Source of the DNA: Fen-999 sp964469455
Lineage (GTDB): Bacteria > Pseudomonadota > Gammaproteobacteria > Burkholderiales > Rhodocyclaceae
Assembly (NCBI GenBank): GCA_964469455.1
Contig: CAYXZX010000176.1
Location: forward strand, 1 to 5,184
Length of the DNA stretch: 5,184 nt
Direction of reading: 5' to 3'
In this document: in pieces, positions 1 through 5,184 of the stretch
Layout of the letters: each line of letters starts with the position of its first letter
Numbering within the stretch: the stretch's first letter is position 1
Translations under genes and position numbers: made by a program
The notes under the pieces: model-generated
Seen by the model: only the letters and a program-made list of their open reading frames with translations
Databases searched by the model: none
What the model was told of the DNA's origin: nothing

Positions 1-128
1 GATTTAAGTTTCCTTCAAAGCCTTTTTTCTGTGTCCCTCTTTGCCTGCATACGGACAGCAGTTTCAGTATTTCTATTTCTCCTTTTAGTCTTTTCGTACT
101 TCCTTTCATATTGGAGATTTTGTCTCAT
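1..128 (-). CDS. Basic phage protein, N-terminal part (3' end outside window)
   Basis: The ATG at 128-126 opens a frame that runs off the left edge after 42 codons, starting MRQNLQYERKYEKTKRRN. It contains one in-frame UGA (Gly, in EKRLGRKLK). The sequence is rich in Lys, Arg and Glu and probably helical. The pattern Y-E-R-K-Y-x-K-x-K-R-R ... A-K-R-x-x-E-K-x-L-G-R-K resembles the start of small phage proteins whose next part carries a D-H-K/HNH-like motif, but that part is not in this window. It lies 14 bases after the preceding stop, on the same strand and probably in the same transcript. The coding call is moderate because the fragment is short. Confidence 0.58.
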
Positions 129-142
129 TTTAGATTTGTCAG

Positions 143-394
143 TTATTTTTTTCATTTAGATAGTTTATTACTAGATGATTTACTTTTACTTTTTTTTCTC
201 ATTTTTGCAATAGATATTTTTTCCCTTTGCTTACTTGTCATAGCATTTCTCTTTTTTCATAGAGCAGTGAGGTTTCACTTCTTATCTAATATCTTTGCTT
301 TTTTTAATGTCGTAGTTATTATAGCATAAGCCTCTGCTTTTGTTTTTCAAGTTTTCATAACCTTTTTAACTCCTGAGTCAACGATTTTCGGCAT
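143..394 (-). CDS. Very basic small phage protein (UGA=Gly)
   Basis: This is an 83-residue protein with four UGA Gly codons, ending in UAA. I chose the ATG at 394 (MPKIVDSGVKKVMKTGKTK) over the internal ATG at 358. It lies 10 bases after the preceding stop, and the MPK-VD-VK-M-GK-AYAI layout matches a widespread family of short phage proteins (typically VKxLMxxGKSxxxAYAI) of unknown function. A second block, GNLTALGKKRNAMTSKQREK, also recurs in small phage proteins. The last 20 or so residues are almost only Lys, Ser and Asn, so the protein is strongly cationic and could bind DNA, RNA or acidic protein. The Lys codons explain the T-rich plus strand here. Family resemblance is from memory; function is unknown. 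Confidence 0.72.
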
Positions 395-404
395 TATATT
401 TATA

Positions 405-707
405 TTAAATAATAGATAATATCTTATTCTCAGTATCTGCTCTTTTGTGTTTTACTGATGCCTCTATTCAAAGACTTATTGCATAATCAACTAATTCTTT
501 CTCAGACATATTTGATAGCTTTTTAGCTTCTGATTTCTTATTCATTTCTTTTTGAACAAGATCCTCCCATTTTTTATATACAGAAGCAATCTTTTCTGTA
601 TCAATAACCTCTCATTGATTACTAACAAGATCGAGATACTCTTGACTTACCCAAGAGTCTCAATGTTTAAGAGAGCTTATATCTTTTACTGTTTTAATAA
701 CTATCAT
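405..707 (-). CDS. Small phage accessory protein with SAP/HeH-like C-terminus (UGA=Gly)
   Basis: This 100-residue protein starts MIVIKTVKDISSLKHGDSW and has three in-frame UGA codons (Gly in KHGDS, NQGEV and SLGIE) plus two UGG Trp. The C-terminal 34 residues (SEKELVDYAISLGIEAS followed by a charged helix) match the helix-loop-helix layout of SAP, HeH or Rho-N-like small domains, which often end phage head-tail or tail accessory proteins and may bind nucleic acid. The middle (IASVYKKWEDLVQKEMNKKSEAKK) is predicted helical and charged, perhaps a linker or short coiled coil. It starts 22 bases after the fibre gene stop, in an A-rich leader without Shine-Dalgarno. I do not recognise the N-terminal half. 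The coding call is solid; the domain call is tentative. Confidence 0.72.
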
Positions 708-729
708 TTTTTATAATTTTTAAGTTAAA

Positions 730-1446
730 TTAGTTCAATGTATATGTAGCCTCTATTCTAAGATTGCTAATATTTACTACTGCTCAAGGTGCTATTGAAG
801 CATTATAAAAGTATGTAGTAGTACTTCAAGCCCGGTTAGGACAAGACTGTCCAGCCTCCATAGTATTTGCTCAAGGGTATCAAGCCATCGCACTTAGTCT
901 ATATATATTTTTTACCTCAATACTTGGTGTATTATATCAAGCAACATTACTTATAACACAAGTTCTCCATCAAGCTACATTTGGTATAGTGGCAGTTCAT
1001 TGTCGGAAATAAGTTATAGTTTCTTCTGTACTTCTTAGATATGTCATAGCTAATGGTGTAGCAGGAGCAGGAGTTGTAAATCAAGAGAATGTTATTGTAG
1101 GAGCTGTAGCAAGAGGAGATATTTTAGTTATAGGATGTATATGATCTCGTGCTGCAAATATAGAAGTATTTATATTTCATAAACTTCAAGTCCTTGTATC
1201 ATTAACTCCATCTGCAAGATAGTTAGTTTGACTAGCTCTTGTTGCTAATACTCTTACATGTGTATTAGTAGAAGCATCATATATTACTTCATAATCTGCA
1301 TTAGGGTCTACTAAGTTTCTTGTCATAGTAGTTAGTTCATTGATAGGTCTTTGTGCTGTTTGTTGTCCGTCTAAATCTACTGTACCATTTGCAAGGTCTG
1401 TAAACACTGGACTAGCTCATCACATCAAATCTCAATTTTGGCTCAT
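730..1446 (-). CDS. Tail-fibre-like protein with DHIHP (HxH) motif (UGA=Gly)
   Basis: This 238-residue protein begins MSQNGDLMGG, with three of the first ten residues from UGA, and ends at UAA. About 13 UGA codons and one UGG are in frame. Residues 97-106 read FAARDHIHPI, matching the ARxDHxHP pattern common in phage tail fibres and neck appendages. HxH pairs in fibre proteins such as T4 gp37 are known to coordinate metal between chains of a trimer. The N-terminal part (SPVFTDLANGTVDLDGQQ) resembles fibre segments that attach to the virion. Residues 107-238 are beta-rich with three Cys (in RTCVIS and QSCPNR contexts plus none elsewhere seen by eye), likely the distal receptor-binding part. 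It lies 24 bases after the preceding gene and in the same frame, with no Shine-Dalgarno sequence in the A/T-rich leader. A receptor-binding fibre is the best call; whether it is tip or shaft is not determinable. Confidence 0.82.
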
Positions 1447-1470
1447 TGTTTTTGAGTAAAGAAAAATAAA

Positions 1471-2631
1471 TTATGTAGTCCAATTAATGTTTATTTCATT
1501 TGGTGTTGCTACTGGACCAACTGCACCTGCTGTGTATGCAAAAACAATTCTACCTGCTGTGTATGTACCCTCGTTTGTATAGTCATCTCTTTTAAGAATA
1601 TTTGAGAATGTTCAACCTCTTGGGATATTTACTCTATGGAATGTTGCATTGTTTGTTGTTGTATATTCAAAAGCAATGGTAACATTATATTGATTGTAAA
1701 CAGTAACATCTCTTGCTCCTGCAAATGTGGGGTTTGTATTTATTGTAGCTCATAGTGCCTGAGCTCAAATAATTCTATTTTGACTAGAATTTTCTGTAAG
1801 AACTAATGCAGTTGCAACAACCTCATATACTGGCTGTCAGTTAGACAATACTAATTCTTCTATTGTTTGTTCTTGTGGAGTTTTGCAATCAGCATAGAAT
1901 AGATTACCAGCACCTATTGTGGTAGTAGCTCATGTATCAGTTTGATATGTAATAGTATTAGTAGTAGTATTTATTCTTTGTATAAGATTTCTAATATATC
2001 TATATGCAAAAGCAGATGAGGTTGATAGTCATGTTGATACTACTGCATTAGTAGCTTGATTGTATGTATATCATAAAGTAGCCAACTGAAATATATCTCA
2101 ATCAAGAGTGCTAACATATAATCTAGCTTGATAAGTACCACTAGCTAAACTAACATTTGGTATATGAGTTTGTGCTCATCATAATCAAGGAGAACCAATA
2201 AAGTATTCTCAATCACCCCAATCAACAATTACTTTATCTACATAAGCAACAGCTGGTGTAGTATATAAAGTTGATACTGGATTAGTAAAGTTTAATGTAG
2301 TTCATAGTGTTACACTCAAAGGTGTTGCAGTGGCAGTAAGACTAAGAACTTGTGACTCACAACCAACAATAAATTCTACATCAGCTCAGGCAACAGAACA
2401 ATATCATTCAGTTATAGTACCGACAGGTGCTGTAAGAGATATTGCACCATTAGCTCATTGTTTATAAATCTTTACAGGAGCACTTTCTAATCAAGTAGTA
2501 TTGTCTACTGTACTCGTTTCTGCAACATACCGAGTTGTAGTTCAATTAACACAAATAGGAAGCCGATTTGTTTTTAATAAATCTATCTCATTTTGTAGGT
2601 TACATACCTCAACTAATTGTTTATGACTCAT
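1471..2631 (-). CDS. Virion/adhesion-like protein with Cys-bounded module and PKD-like domain (UGA=Gly)
   Basis: This 386-residue protein starts at the ATG one base after the nucleotidyltransferase stop and ends at UAA. It has about 18 in-frame UGA codons and 2 UGG. Residues 1-24 form an amphipathic helix (LVEVCNLQNEIDLLK), possibly a short coiled coil for oligomerisation. Residues 27-78 resemble the Cys-bounded modules of the upstream large protein: C27, VNGTTTRYV, an NTTG turn, then GTITEGYC78. Residues about 97-177 look like a PKD fold, with VIVDWGDGEYF at 134-144 and a later strand SGTYQARLYVS; the second Gly of WGDG (G141) is a UGA codon. The rest is Thr/Ala/Asn-rich beta sequence ending in two TYTAG/AYTAG-like strands. 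There is no signal peptide or membrane segment. A structural tail, fibre or decoration protein that binds the host surface or a partner fits best. The frame is certain, the role moderate. Confidence 0.83.
1525..1565 (-). repeat. Short 14-bp direct repeat, 27 bp apart
   Basis: ACCTGCTGTGTATG (plus strand) occurs at 1525-1538 and 1552-1565. The offset is 27 bases, or nine codons, so both copies encode the same residues (x-Y-T-A-G) near the C-terminus of the virion protein. This is probably a small internal duplication of a beta-strand/turn motif rather than a regulatory or recombination site. Confidence 0.6.
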
Positions 2632-2632
2632 T

Positions 2633-2935
2633 TTATTTTATAATAGTTAAATGATAGTTTTCATTATACTCGTTACAGTCTATTCTTATATTATGATAAC
2701 TTGCTATATTTCTTATAATATTAATATATACTCTTGCATTCTTAACTCACATATCTAAGTCGCTATCTATCTCCCAATCTCATTTTGCATAGCTACCATA
2801 TAATCATATAGGTCATCAGCAAGTAGAGTAGATAGATTTCAATACAAATTGAATATTATCAGGGAGGTCTTCCAATACTTTAGGTTGACCTCTCTGTATT
2901 CTATTCATCTTTGCGGGATCTATTTTACTACTCAT
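2633..2935 (-). CDS. Minimal nucleotidyltransferase (pol beta / NTP_transf_2 type), UGA=Gly
   Basis: This 100-residue protein carries the signature YGSYAKGDWEIDSDLDM at 46-62: the GS motif (G47-S48), then the metal-binding pair D59 and D61. A third acidic residue, D86, lies on a later predicted strand (NIRIDCNE), giving the full catalytic triad of the polymerase-beta-like superfamily. These enzymes transfer a nucleotide from NTP to an acceptor; the acceptor here is unknown. Five UGA codons lie in frame, including G52 in AKGD, which is Gly in relatives, and UGG encodes W54. The ATG overlaps the upstream stop (TAATG), and the stop is one base before the next ATG, so it is tightly built into the virion operon. 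The length matches stand-alone MNT proteins, which often pair with HEPN toxins, but no HEPN-like gene is visible. Possible roles include protein or RNA nucleotidylation, or an antitoxin-like accessory. The family call is strong; the biological role is unknown. Confidence 0.88.
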
Positions 2936-2937
2936 TA
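2933..2937 (-). promoter_or_regulatory. TAATG stop/start overlap (translational coupling)
   Basis: The UAA of the large virion gene (2937-2935) shares its last A with the ATG of the nucleotidyltransferase gene (2935-2933). There is no Shine-Dalgarno-like sequence upstream, so initiation probably depends on ribosomes terminating on the preceding gene. The overlap itself is seen directly; the coupling is inferred. Confidence 0.7.
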
Positions 2938-5184
2938 TATTATTGTAACATTGTTATTTGCTACTACTCATCGTCAGTTAGTCCATTCTCGTCATCAAGC
3001 ATCAAGAGCTGGATTATTAAAATCTCATGTAGTATTAATACTATCCATAATGACAGCAACTGAAGGATTATAATAGATACATTGCTTAATATCAGGATTT
3101 CGTATAATGCCTCAAGCGTGATTATCTATACCATGTCTTAGTGTAATACCAAATCCAGTAGCATCATTATATTCTACTTGATATCAAGCCCATCAAAATA
3201 CAGGGTTAGTTCATATAAATTCTACTCATAAGCTAGCAGTAAGTACTGACATATCAGCTAAGAATTGTAGATATGTAGCACTACTAGGATCTACTGCATA
3301 AGGTCATAGTACAGTTGTTGATAACAATGTATTACTAGCATCAAACACTTTGACTTCGTAGTAGTGATTTCTAGGAGCTCATACTGGTCATCGTCCAGCA
3401 TATATACTATCGTATTGCCCATCATCAAGCCATGTCCTAAGTTGAGCAGTAAATGCACCATAACTATCACTTCTTCTGTTAGCTATGGGCGAAACTACTA
3501 TTTCTCAACAAATACTACTACAAGTACAACAAGTTTCTACTACTGTTCAAGTTACTGGATTTCAAAATACATCTTCATAACCAACGATTGTCATAGCTCA
3601 GGTAGTTGTATCTCTTGTGTATAATCTAATAAGCTGATAGCTTGAAGTAGAACCATCTACAAATCAACAAACTTCTCTTTCTCTTATTTCTAATACTACT
3701 GGCTCTTTGCAAGGTTCGTGTAACACATCTGCTTCAACAAATGCTGGATATATATCTTTAACAGGTACAAGATTTCCCGTACCATCTTCAATAACATATC
3801 TATATGTTTCTTCACCAGTGCAAGAGTCTTTTTCTTTAATTTCTTGAATTGGAGTACAGCCTCAATTTCAACCTCATAAAAGAATATTACTATTAGCCGC
3901 TATATTAGTTACATCTGCTTTTTGGTCATAACCATTATGGGCATCTGATGTGCCATAATATATATGTAAATATGTTGGATCTCATAATACAGCTACTGCC
4001 GCTGGCGATAAGAACCAAATTGGCTCATTATCTGTGTTAACTGCATATACAGCATCTCATACAGATAATCACATTTGTACTAAAACGTTATCAGTCATTG
4101 CTTGTACTGTTGCAACATCTGTGAATAATACTCAGTTCTGTGGATTAGAAAAATATTCAGTTAATTGTGGTCAGATTGGAGTCAATGGATTTCCAGACTG
4201 TATAGGATATATAAGATGTATATATGTATTAGTTGCATCATTAGCTCATCCATAAGTAGCTGCAACTGTTGTAGACATCTCATAAGCTACTGAGTTTGCA
4301 GGAACTCAGGGAGTTGCAATCCGCTTAATATGTGTTGCAAATATTTCTTTCTTACAAACAATATCTTTTGCCTGATAATCTGCATTATCTTCTAATTCAT
4401 CTATGATGATAGGAGTTGCTATTTCAAAATCACCAACAAGTGTATAAGCACCTCCATTTGCATCATATGGAGTTCCAACTAATGTAGTACCACAATAATC
4501 TTGAAATGCTTTTGCGACTAATACTTTATATGTTCTAGCAACCACATGTGGATTAGTTCCTGAGTAAGTGATTATACCCGATACAATAGTAACTTCTTTT
4601 GCATAGAGTAATAATTTATTACCACTTAAAGTTACAGCATATCATTTAATTTCATATTCTCAATCGGTATTATATGAATGACTTGGGCTTGGTCAAACAT
4701 CATTGTATCCATCTCCAAAGTCAGTTCGGTATCATACAATAGTATCATTAGCAAGTATTACTCCTGCATAAGATACAGCAACATTTGTTGGGGCTGTATA
4801 AGTGAAAGCAACTGTTCATCCAAATACTGCTGTAAGAACATCACTAATTACTTCTGTATGTTTATTTTCTTGGTTTAATAAGTATGTAGCTGTTATGCTA
4901 TCTACTAATTTATCGTCTAGTGTTCAAGCACAATTAGGTACTTGTACTATTTTTGAAATAGCACAAGCTCATGGTGTTTGAGACCCACTAGGGACAACAA
5001 TCGCATTAGCAACTGGATTAAACCAGAATGCTACATTAGCACTAGCTGCTCAGTCCGTTTCAACATCATAGAAAGGAACTATATTAATACCACCATCACA
5101 TCGTACTTCTCATTCTTCTACTTGATTAGCAGTAGCACAAGGAATAACAGTGTATCCAGTAGCAACAGAACCATCTAAGTTATT
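2935..5184 (-). CDS. Large modular phage virion protein with PKD-like domain (5' end outside window; UGA=Gly)
   Basis: The reading frame is open from the right window edge to a UAA at 2937-2935 once about 37 in-frame UGA codons are read as Gly; 749 residues are visible. UGG is kept for Trp (5 codons). Composition is Thr/Val/Ala/Gly/Asn-rich with few charged stretches, typical of beta-rich virion proteins. Numbering from the window edge, residues about 125-200 hold a PKD-like domain, with TDFGDGYND (154-162) followed by SPSHSYNTDGEYEIKG. Residues 443-552 hold two Cys-bounded modules (C443-C492, C492-C552) with EIKEKDSC and EIREREVC at matching places. The second continues with LIRLYTRDTTTG, a pattern I recall from large phage tail proteins. 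The first 16 residues resemble the end of another such module. A Cys cluster, CCTCSSIC, follows at 552-559. The stop overlaps the next start. Likely a tail, fibre-hub or adhesion protein; an extracellular adhesin is the alternative. The frame is near certain, the role inferred. Confidence 0.85.
3529..3858 (-). repeat. Tandem Cys-bounded protein modules within the large virion gene
   Basis: Two adjacent segments of the encoded protein, residues 443-492 and 492-552, share a layout. Each has a Cys, a Pro-containing linker, I-K/R-E-K/R-D/E-x-C, a strand with an aromatic/Arg core (ETYRYVIED versus QLIRLYTRD), a TG turn (DGTGNL versus TTTGAM), and a closing Cys about 37-46 residues later. The DNA copies are diverged, so this is protein-level similarity read by eye. 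A partial third copy may lie at the right edge (residues 3-16, ending GYTVIPC). Confidence 0.5.

Noticed and set aside
185..225. T-run near 190-220 as a Rho-independent terminator
   Set aside because: There is no GC-rich hairpin beside it; it is the complement of Lys codons inside a gene.
111..329. Plus-strand ORF with hydrophobic Phe/Leu-rich translation, looking like a membrane protein
   Set aside because: It is antisense to the Lys-rich 143-394 gene; Lys codons (AAA/AAG) read as Phe/Leu on the other strand.
1186..1407. Free-standing 73-codon minus-strand gene, and the 79-codon one at 4306-4545
   Set aside because: These are fragments of longer genes cut only because UGA was treated as stop; the frames continue on both sides through UGA.
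2633..2935. HEPN/MNT toxin-antitoxin pair
   Set aside because: Neither neighbour is a small helical HEPN protein with an RxxxxH motif; both are beta-rich virion-type proteins.
2849..3073. Plus-strand ORF of 74 codons
   Set aside because: It is antisense to the end of the large virion gene and the start of the nucleotidyltransferase gene; its translation shows no recognisable pattern.
3364..3624. Plus-strand Ser/Thr/Tyr-rich ORF, and similar ones at 4034-4255, 4678-4878 and 4978-5178
   Set aside because: All are antisense to the continuous recoded frame of the large virion gene; the low-complexity translations mirror its Thr/Val/Asn codons.
730..5184. Pseudogenes with many premature stops
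   Set aside because: All interruptions are UGA, none UAA or UAG; catalytic and structural motifs are intact and the gene junctions are tight.
730..5184. UGA as Trp (code 4) or selenocysteine
   Set aside because: UGG is used for Trp, UGA is too frequent and often doubled, and it sits at Gly-conserved sites; no Sec context is suggested.

Overview
The window reads as one co-directional block of late (virion) genes from a phage or prophage that uses genetic code 25, in which UGA encodes glycine. That code is known from Absconditabacteria (SR1) and Gracilibacteria and the phages that infect them. With UGA as stop, the DNA looks almost non-coding. With UGA as Gly, seven abutting minus-strand genes fill nearly all of it, with gaps of at most 24 bases. 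I count about 81 in-frame UGA codons in these genes. UGG is still present (about 11 times) for Trp, and UGA falls on residues that are Gly in known families: the DG of a PKD-like WGDG motif and the KG of a nucleotidyltransferase GSYAKGD motif. The base composition is AT-rich, and all six visible stops are UAA.

In transcription order (right to left), the layout is as follows. (1) 5184-2935: the 3' part of a large, modular, beta-rich virion protein with a PKD-like domain and Cys-bounded repeat modules. (2) 2935-2633: a 100-residue minimal nucleotidyltransferase with all three predicted catalytic acidic residues. It is joined to its upstream neighbour by TAATG and to its downstream neighbour by TAAAATG. 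(3) 2631-1471: a 386-residue virion or adhesion-like protein, with an N-terminal copy of the Cys-bounded module and a second PKD-like domain. (4) 1446-730: a 238-residue tail-fibre-like protein with a DHIHP (HxH) motif. (5) 707-405: a 100-residue protein with a SAP/HeH-like C-terminus. (6) 394-143: an 83-residue very basic small phage-type protein. (7) 128-1: the N-terminus of another basic protein, cut by the window edge.

Together they look like a tail or host-recognition cassette: large scaffold or adhesion proteins and a fibre, followed by small accessory proteins that may bind nucleic acid. The odd member is the nucleotidyltransferase, translationally coupled inside the structural genes with no visible HEPN-type toxin partner. 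No Shine-Dalgarno sequence, promoter, terminator, tRNA, CRISPR array or mobile element was seen. I cannot tell from this window alone whether it is a free phage genome or a prophage, or which of the two host phyla it belongs to.
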